A DNA stretch of 64,000 nucleotides, taken from contig PBNV01000057.1 in NCBI GenBank assembly GCA_002723345.1, forward strand, positions 1 to 64,000, in the 5' to 3' direction. The stretch comes from Rhodospirillaceae bacterium. Its GTDB lineage: Bacteria > Pseudomonadota > Alphaproteobacteria > Rhodospirillales > UBA2165. The position numbers and the translations under genes are program-made. Positions 16,944 to 25,899 of this stretch are shown in pieces (the first letter of the stretch is position 1; each line of letters opens with the position of its first letter). The notes below the pieces were generated by a model, which was not told where the DNA came from, made no database searches, and worked only from the letters and a program-made list of their open reading frames with translations.

Positions 16944-18684
16944 ATTGTTGCCCCTCTGTGATGGTCTTTGTTTTCTGCGAAGCACGTTTTTGTATGAATT
17001 GAATCACGGTTCCCGTACCAAGCACTGCAATAATCGGGCAAATGCTTGCCAAGGACAAAATACCAAAGCCTTCAACCGCTGAGACGGCATTGCCCAAACC
17101 AAGACCCATGGCCAATACAAGTGGCACTGTAACGGGGCCTGTCGTTACACCTGCACTGTCCCAGCCAACGTTAACAAATTCCTCTGTTGAAAATACTGTG
17201 AGGAGAACTCCTAAAGCGTATAGTGGTAAAAGGACGGTCATCAGGTCAAAGCCAATGATTAGTTTCGCGATGCCCAGTGCTATTCCAACCGATACCCCTG
17301 CAGCCACACTGTACATGAGCATTGATTTTTTAAATGCCCCATTGGTCAAATTTTGGACTGTCGCACCTAAGGCGTTTAAAGCAGGCTCAGCCAACGTAGC
17401 TCCAAAGCCGAGCAAAAATGCAAAAACAATCACGATGATCAAACCTAATGTCTCGGGGAATATGGGAGATGAGGGACTTGCTGCTAAGTTCATAAATGCT
17501 GCTGGGAGTATGCTTCCCGTTTGGTTACCAATTGCTCCCAATCCATACGTCAATCCAACATTAAAAATACACATACCAACGATGGATAGGACGAGCCCAT
17601 AAATCGTTACCATCCGGTTTGGGATGGGGCTTTTTAGAATGAAAAAAAGCACGATCATCAGAAAGATAACGAGAGGAAGAATTGCGCGAACGCCCAACGT
17701 AATCTCGACCAAAGGCGTCTGATCCCAGATAGATTGTTCAGATACGATGGCAGCGCTTTGTGCCTGAGCTGCCATGATGATTTGCTCTGGCGATGCATTG
17801 AAAGATACGAAGATTGCAAGAATAAGAACGGCAAGGATGGGAAAAAGTGAGGCCATTGTAACCACGCCAAACCCCGATAGTGATCCTCCTCCTTTCCCTG
17901 CTGAGTTAGCGATCCCAATACCCAGAGCGAGGACCAACGGCACAGTAACGGGCCCCGTGGTTACTGCGCCACAATCCCAGGCAAGTCCTAAAATGCTTCG
18001 TAAGCTTGGATTTAGCCAGCAATAAGCGGTCAAAGCTACTATGGGCACGAGGGCACCATAGATCATTGGTTTCAGGGACCAGCCTCTGACAAAGCGTATG
18101 GTACCGAGTATAGCCGCGACGCCAACTCCGGCGCCAACCATCAGTACCAGGGGGAGGGTCCAGTTATTTAAAAGCTCGTAGAGATAAGGGGCTTTTTTTA
18201 CGTCCACAGAGGAACCGAAAGCCTGGAGAGCGCCAATGGCTGGTTCAGCAAAAGTCACGCCGACACCCAGTATACCAATGATGACATATACGGTTGCCAT
18301 GCTTGCTTTTTTGGGGAGGCCATCGCCAATTACAGTCCCAAAGGGCATTAGCCCTACTTTCAATCCCTCCATAAAGACAGCCAAGCCAATAATCACTGCC
18401 AACAAGCCAGTAAGCAGGTAAATAGAATCCTGCACAGGATAGTTTAGGACAAATACCTGAAAGATCACTAAGTATGCTGCCAAAGGAACAACCGCTTTGA
18501 TCTGTTCCATGAAGCGGGTAGCGCAATATGGAGTTAAAAGGTTGAGAGCAGCTCTGGGGGTCACGCGTATGCGTTCAGGTTTGAGCGGCCTCTGACCACT
18601 TGGATCTAGCTTAGGTGTTAATCGATTATAACTGATTTCAGTACGCGGAACCTTGTATTGCTTTTGATAATCAATAAATCTCAT
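16936..18684 (-). CDS. DUF1538 multi-pass transporter with internal duplication
   Basis: A 582-residue polytopic membrane protein of the DUF1538 family. Two homologous halves are plain: GVTFAEPAIGALQAFG against GATLAEPALNALGATV, and VTTGPVTVPLVLALGIGI against VTTGPVTVPLVLAMGLGL. The first 50 residues are cytosolic and basic. This two-repeat architecture with a Thr-Thr-Gly-Pro motif in each half suggests an ion or small-anion transporter; the substrate is unknown. It is followed, with overlap, by a PII protein. An AGGAG sits before ATG 18684. A 159-nt gap to the DUF3326 gene may contain its own promoter. Confidence 0.85.
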   Translation of the reverse strand: MRFIDYQKQYKVPRTEISYNRLTPKLDPSGQRPLKPERIRVTPRAALNLLTPYCATRFMEQIKAVVPLAAYLVIFQVFVLNYPVQDSIYLLTGLLAVIIGLAVFMEGLKVGLMPFGTVIGDGLPKKASMATVYVIIGILGVGVTFAEPAIGALQAFGSSVDVKKAPYLYELLNNWTLPLVLMVGAGVGVAAILGTIRFVRGWSLKPMIYGALVPIVALTAYCWLNPSLRSILGLAWDCGAVTTGPVTVPLVLALGIGIANSAGKGGGSLSGFGVVTMASLFPILAVLILAIFVSFNASPEQIIMAAQAQSAAIVSEQSIWDQTPLVEITLGVRAILPLVIFLMIVLFFILKSPIPNRMVTIYGLVLSIVGMCIFNVGLTYGLGAIGNQTGSILPAAFMNLAASPSSPIFPETLGLIIVIVFAFLLGFGATLAEPALNALGATVQNLTNGAFKKSMLMYSVAAGVSVGIALGIAKLIIGFDLMTVLLPLYALGVLLTVFSTEEFVNVGWDSAGVTTGPVTVPLVLAMGLGLGNAVSAVEGFGILSLASICPIIAVLGTGTVIQFIQKRASQKTKTITEGQQYV

Positions 18685-18843
18685 AACGAGGCTACTCCTG
18701 CTGGCACACTTCCTTTCTGTTAGGACAGCATTTCCTTAAAAAAGATATAATAAACCTTTTGCTAATATAGATTTAAAAACGGCAAATCGTATTTTTGTTC
18801 AGTGCAGGCCAATACAAATTGACCTTCATCGAGGCACAATTAG

Positions 18844-20184
18844 CTATTGATGTGCATCTGTGTTTGAGAACTTTTTCTTTTCAACATATGTTGCGGGGAG
18901 TGGTCGCCTCAGCGAGGATGGCGAGACGCCAGCTTTAAGCGCTGTGATTACTCCCACGGCTTCCCAGTAATTTTCAACAACATGTAATTGGTTGGGTGCC
19001 CATGGGAGTGTAAGTAAATCATTCTTCATCATATTTCTGTTTTCACGGACGGCAATAACAGGGATGCCCTGCTCCAGTGCGGCGAGGGTAGGTAAACCAA
19101 TACAGTTGTCTGGAATAACTAGGCAGGAAATATCTGCGGCGCTGAGGACACCTGTTTCACGAATAGCATCTGCGTCTGTCACAATTCCTGGGCTTCGATG
19201 GAGGCCTTTTAACATGCATTGAATAAATGTCAGAGATATCGCCTCTGCGGCAAGCCGCGGCTCAACCAGTCCAAGATCAAAATTAGCAACATTATGATTT
19301 TCAAGCATCGGTGAATGGGCTGTCGGCAGGTCAAGAAGCAGGGATAAAGCATGGGTCAGCATTGCTTCAACGCCACCCCACGGGTTACTCATTTCGCCAC
19401 CCTGCTGGAAGTAGGCTTGATGCGTTTCCTCATCAAGCTCGATCACTGAGGCAATGGCCAAAGCATCGAAATCGTCGCGGTTTTCATCAAGCACTGCGAG
19501 CACGCGCTCTAGTCCATTGATCTTTCCCGCCGCCCGTCCAGACCTCATAAATTCCGCCGCCATACGGAGGGGCGGATCAAGTTGAATGATTTTAGGACAG
19601 TTCAGGCCATAAGTTGCTCGGGCAGCGCTCACAGCGTTCACTGTATCATTGGCAAACATCTCGATTTCGTGCGCGTCCATAATCATCATTACTCGGTTCG
19701 AGCGAACCGGATGCAGACCTACCGTTCCCATCATAAGGCGCGCAATTGTACTTCCTTCAACATACAGCGCATTTTGCGGCATCTCGTTAATATCGGAGGC
19801 GTTGACGACATTTGGATGGGTAATTAAAATGTCACAAACTTCGGCTAATACTCGTGCCACTGGCGTGGCATCACCCGCATGACCCCCAACCTCTGCACCA
19901 ATGCCCGTCGGTACAATTAACACTATATTGAAAGCTTCCGTGCACTCAAACTTTCGCGGAACGACCTCAAATATCGAGGGTAGTTCTCTCGCAATGCATT
20001 GATCAAGGCCTTCAAGAACACCAAATTCACAATGGTAGTGGGTCTCATCAATATGCGTGATAGCAAACCGAACAGCTGTCTCTCCCTCATTGAGCCAAGA
20101 GCCAAGGGCATTCCGAATGTGCGCCAGCATATTCCTGTTTTTTGGAGATATTGGTATGGGGATGTGCCGTTCTGTTAGTTGCAT
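18844..20184 (-). CDS. DUF3326-family protein
   Basis: A 446-residue protein with the marks of DUF3326: IVLIVPTGIGAEVGGHAGDATPVARVLA, then ITHPNVVNASDINEMP, and further GLVEPRLAAEAIS and GIPVIAVREN. No transmembrane segment or catalytic motif is evident to me; the family is of unknown function and known mainly from cyanobacteria and plastids. Shine-Dalgarno AAGGAAAAGAG precedes ATG 20184. It starts about 10 nt after the AdoMetDC-like gene, so the two are surely co-transcribed. Its link to the ligase module is inferred from position. Confidence 0.8.
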   Translation of the reverse strand: MQLTERHIPIPISPKNRNMLAHIRNALGSWLNEGETAVRFAITHIDETHYHCEFGVLEGLDQCIARELPSIFEVVPRKFECTEAFNIVLIVPTGIGAEVGGHAGDATPVARVLAEVCDILITHPNVVNASDINEMPQNALYVEGSTIARLMMGTVGLHPVRSNRVMMIMDAHEIEMFANDTVNAVSAARATYGLNCPKIIQLDPPLRMAAEFMRSGRAAGKINGLERVLAVLDENRDDFDALAIASVIELDEETHQAYFQQGGEMSNPWGGVEAMLTHALSLLLDLPTAHSPMLENHNVANFDLGLVEPRLAAEAISLTFIQCMLKGLHRSPGIVTDADAIRETGVLSAADISCLVIPDNCIGLPTLAALEQGIPVIAVRENRNMMKNDLLTLPWAPNQLHVVENYWEAVGVITALKAGVSPSSLRRPLPATYVEKKKFSNTDAHQ

Positions 20185-20194
20185 CTCTTTTCCT

Positions 20195-20590
20195 TTAAAT
20201 CCGGTCTAATGTTCGGGCCGAAGATCGCTTTGCACCAAACCATTCAACGGAAAAATTTTCAGCAACCATGGGGTCGTAGACCTTGCAGGAAAAAATATTG
20301 ATATAAACGGCCCTCATTTGATCCAGCGCATGGATAACAATAGAACTGGTTAAAATGAATTGAACGGCGGAGGTGCCCTGAGTGTGCGGTGAGGTCTGTT
20401 TATTCTCCTCGGCAACGCCAACGTCGTCCCAAAAGTGCAGATCTTCGCGCTGCATATCTATGAGGTCGCAGAGCTGCTCAAAATACGCCGTTATGCTCTC
20501 CCGGTTAAATTTCGAGACGTCGCAGCCGTGCAGATCTAGTATTAATTCGAGGCCATACTGATTGTTTGTCGTTTCATCACCACCAATCAT
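20195..20590 (-). CDS. S-adenosylmethionine decarboxylase-like protein (SpeD family)
   Basis: A 131-residue protein of bacterial AdoMetDC size. GLELILDLHGCD opens the fold, and TSSIVIHALDQMRAVYINIFSCKVYD aligns with the ESHISIH...FTCG region of prokaryotic SpeD. The Ser that would become the pyruvoyl group, the catalytic His and the Cys are retained, but the residue before the Ser is Thr in place of Glu. Normally AdoMetDC self-cleaves and supplies decarboxylated AdoMet for spermidine. Next to a glutathionylspermidine-synthase-type ligase it may make an aminopropyl-derived substrate for that ligase. Start ATG 20590 is 83 nt after the ligase stop. Confidence 0.75.
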   Translation of the reverse strand: MIGGDETTNNQYGLELILDLHGCDVSKFNRESITAYFEQLCDLIDMQREDLHFWDDVGVAEENKQTSPHTQGTSAVQFILTSSIVIHALDQMRAVYINIFSCKVYDPMVAENFSVEWFGAKRSSARTLDRI

Positions 20591-20673
20591 GTTCCAGCCA
20601 TCCAGTCACATTACCAAAAGAGAGCATTCCTGCACGTGTGCTCTCAAATCAAAAAATATTGTCCCCGTTGGAT

Positions 20674-21840
20674 TTAGCCCAAAATCACGTGCGGAACAAA
20701 ATTTGCCGTCGTGCCGGTAACCAAACTCTTATCTTCTCTGATACAAATTCCGACCGCTTTACTGGCCACTAACCAGCACCCGAGCAAGGGGTGTCTGTCC
20801 ATAAAGTTTGGCAGAGGTTGAAGTCCCTGCAAAATGCACGCGCTGTCGCCATAAGGCCCATCACTCTGGAATATTGTTTGACCCTCTTTTACGATTTGAA
20901 TATTAGCGCCTTGGCGGGAAAGCATAGGTTTTCGGACAAAGGTCCCAGCATTGGCAAAATCAACGGCTGCCGGGTCATCTTCAAAAAAAGCGGGCAGAAG
21001 GTTTGGGTGGTTTTCAAACATACCCCACAACAACGGCAGTAGACCTTTGTTGGATAAAATGGCCTTCCATGGCGGCTCGATAAATTGCACATCGCTCTCT
21101 GGCACATATTTGCCGAACTCCTCGGCCATTATCCATTCCCATGGATAGAGTTTTGCGAGTGTTGTAATGATTTGATCATCAAGATCCGTAAACCGCCCCT
21201 GTTCGTTTATGCCAATGTCGGCCATTGTTAAAGCACGGGTCTTCAGTCCGGCTTCTTTTGCGCATTCTTCCAGATAGCCGAGGGTGCCCTTATCATCTTC
21301 GAAATCATGATTACAGGCAAAATGCGCTACTCCATCTATGTTGAAAAGTGGAAGGATGTCGACGATGCGCTCGTGGATCTCATTTAACTGATCAACATTA
21401 TCAGGGATAAATTCGAGATCCACGGCCTGCTCTAGCCACTGCCATTGCATAATTGCGGACTCATACAGCGTGGTCGGGGTATCCGCGTTATATTCTAATA
21501 ATTTTGCAGGCCCTTGGCCATTATAGGAAAGGTCCATTCTACCGCATAAGTTCTTGTCACCATTGCGCCAGCTATCGGCGATATATAGCCAAAAATACTC
21601 GGGGATACCGAGCCGAACCAGAACCTCTTCATTGCCTATGGCACGTTCAACAACCTGAAAACAGAGCTCTTCTAGTTCCTCAGCAGGTTTGACAATGTCG
21701 TTTTCAATCTGGTCCTGTGAAAATTGGTAATAGGCGCTCTCGTCCCATCCGCTTATCCCCTCGCCAGGGGTATATTCAAACTCATGCTCAACAGCCAATG
21801 CAGACAAATTTGGGCGTTCAGTCACGGGAATACGCTGCAT
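20674..21840 (-). CDS. Glutathionylspermidine synthase-type ATP-grasp ligase (YgiC/YjfC family)
   Basis: A 388-residue ATP-grasp amide ligase matching YgiC/YjfC, which lack the amidase domain of E. coli Gsp synthetase/amidase. Supporting segments are CGRMDLSYNGQGPAKLLEYNADTPT (substrate and Mg region), FIEPPWKAILSNKGLLPLLW, and the nucleotide loop TFVRKPMLSRQGANI. It would join an amine to a carboxylate (peptide- or glutathione-like) using ATP. It lies 38 nt after the YgiB-like gene and before an AdoMetDC-like gene. Substrates are unknown; the E. coli relatives are not established Gsp synthetases. Confidence 0.88.
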   Translation of the reverse strand: MQRIPVTERPNLSALAVEHEFEYTPGEGISGWDESAYYQFSQDQIENDIVKPAEELEELCFQVVERAIGNEEVLVRLGIPEYFWLYIADSWRNGDKNLCGRMDLSYNGQGPAKLLEYNADTPTTLYESAIMQWQWLEQAVDLEFIPDNVDQLNEIHERIVDILPLFNIDGVAHFACNHDFEDDKGTLGYLEECAKEAGLKTRALTMADIGINEQGRFTDLDDQIITTLAKLYPWEWIMAEEFGKYVPESDVQFIEPPWKAILSNKGLLPLLWGMFENHPNLLPAFFEDDPAAVDFANAGTFVRKPMLSRQGANIQIVKEGQTIFQSDGPYGDSACILQGLQPLPNFMDRHPLLGCWLVASKAVGICIREDKSLVTGTTANFVPHVILG

Positions 21841-21878
21841 AAGGTCACCAAAACTTAGTGCAAGCCGCTTTAATCGGG

Positions 21879-22421
21879 TTAGGTCGCGCCAGAGCCGAAG
21901 CGTCGACCAGAAGATCCAAATCCACCTCGCGAACGAGTTGAGGTTTTAAAGGTGGGGCGGCTGGTTGCTGAGCTCGCTACTTTCGTTCGCCCGGTGGTTG
22001 AGCCAACACCTCGGTTTTCAGCGGTCCTAAAACCTCGAGCACCTTGGCTGGATCGATAAAGTGGCTGTGACATCATCGTGCCACGCCCCCCCAGCATTGA
22101 GCCCATCATGTAACCAGCCATCATTGGCATAAAAACAGAACCACCGCTTGTAGTTTTATAGGGAGCGGGCTCGCATTTTTCTGCCCCAAAATCTGCTTGG
22201 CAATCTTCGGCGGTCGCATATTTTGGGGCCACGGCTGCATGTTGGTTTTGTGCTTCTTTAAAGCTGCTTCTGCATTGCGCTTCGGTCAAAAGCGGATCAC
22301 CCATGCATTGCTCAATGTTCTCGAAAATAGAGGCATCTACCTTGGGTTCCTCGCAAGCGGTCAGAGCAAACAAACTGGCGCTCGTGAGTAGTGTTGTGAC
22401 TAAATAATGAGGGTGTTTCAT
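21879..22421 (-). CDS. YgiB/DUF1190-family lipoprotein
   Basis: A 180-residue protein read from ATG 22421 with GGGAG upstream; a longer frame to 22517 lies inside the preceding gene. The signal peptide ends in a lipobox-like FALTACE. IFENIEQCMGDPLLTEAQCRSSF and DCQADFGAEKCEP carry the conserved cysteine pairs of DUF1190, and the rest is a low-complexity, Gly/Ser/Arg-rich tail (SRGGFGSSGRRFG). In E. coli YgiB and YjfM are encoded with YgiC/YjfC, exactly the neighbour seen here. It is probably an envelope lipoprotein partner of the ligase. Confidence 0.83.
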   Translation of the reverse strand: MKHPHYLVTTLLTSASLFALTACEEPKVDASIFENIEQCMGDPLLTEAQCRSSFKEAQNQHAAVAPKYATAEDCQADFGAEKCEPAPYKTTSGGSVFMPMMAGYMMGSMLGGRGTMMSQPLYRSSQGARGFRTAENRGVGSTTGRTKVASSATSRPTFKTSTRSRGGFGSSGRRFGSGAT

Positions 22422-22456
22422 CTTTTGGTACTCCCAGACAGGGTTGTTTTGAAATT

Positions 22457-22867
22457 TTAACTTGTCATTGAGGCTGCGTTGAGAACACCACCAGCCAAAG
22501 AAGCGCCACCAAGCCATAATCCGCTAGCCATCTCTCCATTTTCAATGCGTTCGGATATTTTTGGGATTGGCAACCGAACGATATAGAAAAGCGCGATTTG
22601 AACGAGCAATGCGACAACGCCCCAAACCACGACATCGGCCAAATAAACTGAGTTCGCAATGGCACTCGCTAGGGGCAAACAAAAACCCAATAAACTGCCG
22701 CCGATGGCTAAAGCTGCCGCCATATTATTTTCACGAATAAGTGCGATCTCGGCGTGGGGAGTTACCCATATGTAGACTGTAATGTAGAATAAAGTTAGAC
22801 CAATTGCAGTGCCCATATGAGCAAAAAACCACGGTAGCTCAGTAAGCGAACTTCCAAGATATTCCAT
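22457..22867 (-). CDS. DUF350 (YjfL-family) inner-membrane protein
   Basis: A 136-residue protein with four predicted helices (about residues 14-33, 50-72, 76-100, 115-133). The family hallmark is the repeated pair of loops ENNMAAALAIGGSLLGFCLP and ENGEMASGLWLGGASLAGG. AAGGAG lies upstream of ATG 22867. It is the first gene of the cluster, in the same order as E. coli yjfL-yjfM-yjfC. The role is unknown; DUF350 has been proposed to form a channel-like membrane component. Confidence 0.85.
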   Translation of the reverse strand: MEYLGSSLTELPWFFAHMGTAIGLTLFYITVYIWVTPHAEIALIRENNMAAALAIGGSLLGFCLPLASAIANSVYLADVVVWGVVALLVQIALFYIVRLPIPKISERIENGEMASGLWLGGASLAGGVLNAASMTS

Positions 22868-23008
22868 CCGGATTTACTCCTTAGCTGATAGATTGTTGCA
22901 CTCCCAACGCTATCACAGTGCGGATAAAGCCAACAGGAAATTTGCAACGTTTCTGTCGTGGGCCAATACCTGCTATGAATTGGCTCTCCGACAACCTGCG
23001 AGAAAACA

Positions 23009-23803
23009 ATGCTAGAACTCTACCACCACGGCTCCTCGGCTTGCGCAGCAAAAGTTCGCATAACCCTCGACGAAAAGAATATCCCCTGGAAGGGTCATTA
23101 TATTGATACTTTAAAGGGAGAGCAGTTCCATCCCGATTATGCCAAACTGAATCCAAAATGCGTGGTGCCGACGGTGGTGCACGATGGGCAAGTGATCCGT
23201 GAGTCCACAGTGATCTGCGAGTATCTAGAGGAGGTGTTTACAGACGTGCGGTTATTTCCGTCGGAAACTCTCCGTCGCGCTGGGGTCCGAATTTGGTCCA
23301 AAGCTATTGACGAGGAACTGCACCCCGCGACACGAATTGTAACTTTTGCTGCTTCCCATCGGCACAACGTCCTGAAAAAATCGAAGCAAGAGTTGGAGGA
23401 TTTCATCAATGCCGTGCGCGATGCTAACCGTCGGGAGGCTAAGCGGGGCGCTATCATGAAAGGCTTCGAGTTCGCCGAATCTCGGGATGCCCTAATGATT
23501 TTTGATCATCATTTGAGTGAGATGGAAAAAGCCCTTTGCGAAACGACGTGGTTGATAGGGCAAGACTATTCCTTCGCGGATGCGGCCATGACAGTCTACA
23601 TAAATCGGCTCGACATGCTTGGAATGGCTGGTATGTGGGAGGGCGTCAGGCCTAAATTAGAAGACTGGTGGACCCGTGTCCGTTCTAGACCGAGCTTCCA
23701 GACAGCACTTTTTAACTGGCTTCCCGAAGAGTTGGCCGATGAAATGCAATCCAATGGCGCCAAGAGTTGGCCGCAAGTAAAAGCTATCCTAGATACGACC
23801 TGA
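23009..23803 (+). CDS. Glutathione S-transferase family protein
   Basis: A 264-residue GST. The thioredoxin-like domain reads LELYHHGSSACAAKVRITLDEK with a Ser/Cys at the usual active site, then VVPTVVHDGQVIRESTVICEYLEE (cis-Pro and Glu/Ser glutathione contacts). The helical domain has TTWLIGQDYSFADAAMTVYINRL. It is longer than typical by about 40 residues. It is transcribed away from the DUF350 gene, and the 141-nt gap between them holds both promoters. The substrate is unknown. Confidence 0.88.
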   Translation: MLELYHHGSSACAAKVRITLDEKNIPWKGHYIDTLKGEQFHPDYAKLNPKCVVPTVVHDGQVIRESTVICEYLEEVFTDVRLFPSETLRRAGVRIWSKAIDEELHPATRIVTFAASHRHNVLKKSKQELEDFINAVRDANRREAKRGAIMKGFEFAESRDALMIFDHHLSEMEKALCETTWLIGQDYSFADAAMTVYINRLDMLGMAGMWEGVRPKLEDWWTRVRSRPSFQTALFNWLPEELADEMQSNGAKSWPQVKAILDTT

Positions 23804-23953
23804 GAGTGTTTGGAGTGTTCATTGTGCGCTAAGCTCCTGAACGACCGACCGTTCTGTAACCTGCAGTTTTGATGGGTTTTCGAACTGCTAACACAATTGT
23901 ATGGCAAAATATACAGCGAGGTATTGAACCAACTCAACCGAGCGCCAAAGAAG

Positions 23954-24040
23954 TGGTGCCCCCCGCCAGAATCGAACTGGCACTCTCTTGCGAGAACTGG
24001 ATTTTGAATCCAGCGCGTCTACCAATTCCGCCAGAGGGGC
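23954..24040 (-). tRNA. tRNA-Leu(CAA)
   Basis: The minus strand gives an 87-nt cloverleaf with encoded CCA. The acceptor GCCCCTC pairs with GGGGGGC, the D-arm is GGCGGAATTGGTAGACGC, the anticodon stem CTGGA/TCCAG encloses TTCAAAA (anticodon CAA), a long variable arm follows, as in class II tRNAs, and the T-arm carries GTTCGATTC. All paired regions are intact. Confidence 0.95.
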
Positions 24041-24240
24041 AATGCTATGTCACCGAATTCAAGCTTAATTGCTCAAATGCCAACACGCAAACATCACCAA
24101 CCATCTAGGGTGGACCGGTTGCTTTTCTGCTATGAGTGTGAGGAGACCGTCTCTGTATTTTTTTCGATAAAACGGGAGCATTAGGACTCATAAAAATGGA
24201 AGTTAACTGCGCTGAGGGTTTGTTTTAACATTAGTTTGTT

Positions 24241-25617
24241 TTATCGACGTTTACTAGTGTTCGCGTAGTCGATCAGCTTTTTACCCAACCACTGATTTCC
24301 CTCGTGGTTAAAATGGGAAAAACCACGGGAGTAAAATTTATTAGGGGATTGATCATTACAATTTTCAGGAATCGTATCTATGAGGTCAATTTTTAATTTT
24401 TTTGATATCATTTTTACTGCTTGATATCTGCCATCCCTGCCTTTTATTAGACAAGATATTCGATCAGCAATGACAATCATTACTAGCCGTCCTTGCCACT
24501 TTTCAATCTGTTTTTTCGCAGAGAGCAGAGTTTCCTGAAGTAGGTCGGATAATTTTCGAACCTCTGAATTGTAAACCCCCTGGGCTTCACGTCGGCGGAC
24601 CATCGCATCTAACTTTCTCTGTTGCACTCTCCCTACCTTTGTTGAGTTGGATGCGCGGTCAAAAAGGGTAGATACGTCGTGGAAGGTAAGCTTCCTTGCT
24701 AGAAGCGCCAAAAAATCGAGAGCAGTGCGAGGACGGAACGCATTATTTAGTCGCTCACGGATCTTCGTCTCAGAGTAAGTTATCAGTTGATCTCTTACCT
24801 CTTCTTTTCTGCTTACAAGATTTTGACTGAAGTTTGGGTCTAAATAATTTCTGAGAGTTTCGAACGTCATCTCCCTCTCGAGATTTTCGAAATCGTTTCC
24901 GATGTAGAATGCCCAAAATACGATTTCTGGTTTGACGATGGGAATATATTCTCGCACCCCAGCAAGCTGAATAAGTGGGCCATTACCTTTTATTGCAATA
25001 TTTACAGTGCTCGGGAAAGCTTGGCGGAAAATCCCGACAAAAGTATTTGGGTTTTGCATGCAAAATCCATGAACATAGGAGTCTCCCACGAACGCAAATG
25101 TCACCTGCTCTTGCCAAGTACCAACAGGATTGTTGAAGCCAAATTGATCGCTTTGGTAGGAGACAATACCATCATTTTCGTGGCAATTTACCGTCCTCGT
25201 ATCTGGAACGCCGCCAACCGGTAGGATTTTAAAAGCACCATTGCGCTCGAATTCGGTAAGTATTGAACCCGGGTAAATCATAGGGTGCGCATCGACACCT
25301 TTTGAACGGTAATCAAGAACTTTGTGAAGTAGGGTGGGATAAAAAAAACGACTGCTTCCCTTAGCTATAAAAATGTATCCTTCAAACAAATATATGGATA
25401 AAACTGTTGAAATTAAGGTTATTTTTACCCACGTAAATTTTGCAGAGGAAAGAGAAAAATAAATCGCTAAGAGTGCTATAACAGCGGCAGAAGATAGAAT
25501 TATGACGCCAGAAAAATGCTCTGGGTTTCTTACAAGAAAATATGCACTTAACAGAAAAACACATATACCCCATAGCCTGGTAATCGCAGTAGCAGCAGTG
25601 ATAAAAAAATTTTTCAA
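24241..25617 (-). CDS. Membrane protein with C-terminal SGNH-hydrolase-like domain
   Basis: A 458-residue AT-rich gene. The N-terminus has three to four hydrophobic helices (about residues 8-26, 34-54, 64-82). The periplasmic or extracytoplasmic part has SGNH/GDSL features: FAFVGDSYVHGF (block I Ser), IKGNGPL (block II/III Gly/Asn), FYIGNDFEN (GND) and SHFNHEGNQWLG (C-terminal His). Such fused proteins often add or remove acyl groups on surface polysaccharides, as AlgX-like proteins do. No partner MBOAT gene is nearby. Composition differs from neighbours and it sits next to tRNA sequences, suggesting acquisition. Confidence 0.75.
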   Translation of the reverse strand: MKNFFITAATAITRLWGICVFLLSAYFLVRNPEHFSGVIILSSAAVIALLAIYFSLSSAKFTWVKITLISTVLSIYLFEGYIFIAKGSSRFFYPTLLHKVLDYRSKGVDAHPMIYPGSILTEFERNGAFKILPVGGVPDTRTVNCHENDGIVSYQSDQFGFNNPVGTWQEQVTFAFVGDSYVHGFCMQNPNTFVGIFRQAFPSTVNIAIKGNGPLIQLAGVREYIPIVKPEIVFWAFYIGNDFENLEREMTFETLRNYLDPNFSQNLVSRKEEVRDQLITYSETKIRERLNNAFRPRTALDFLALLARKLTFHDVSTLFDRASNSTKVGRVQQRKLDAMVRRREAQGVYNSEVRKLSDLLQETLLSAKKQIEKWQGRLVMIVIADRISCLIKGRDGRYQAVKMISKKLKIDLIDTIPENCNDQSPNKFYSRGFSHFNHEGNQWLGKKLIDYANTSKRR

Positions 25618-25899
25618 AAGGAAAACAGTTGTTTAAGAAGTATAATTGAAGAGCTTAGAATATAATTTTTATTGATATTTAGGGTCGTTTCACAAACAAT
25701 TTAAGCACTTTCATCAAAAACGATAGCCGCCTCGTCTATTGATCGAAGTCTATGATTAAATTTTTCTAAAGCAAATTTTTTCTTAGATGAATAATGCACC
25801 CCAGTGTTTTGCAAAATTTTTGCGGCCGCGAACGCAAATGTAATGCAAAATGGATAGGGACGTGTTTTTATCTGACACTCCTGAACGACAGGCAATTTG

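Noticed and set aside
25701..25895. 64-codon minus-strand frame near the tRNA remnant
   Set aside because: No family resemblance, and the start overlaps sequence before a decayed tRNA; probably fortuitous.
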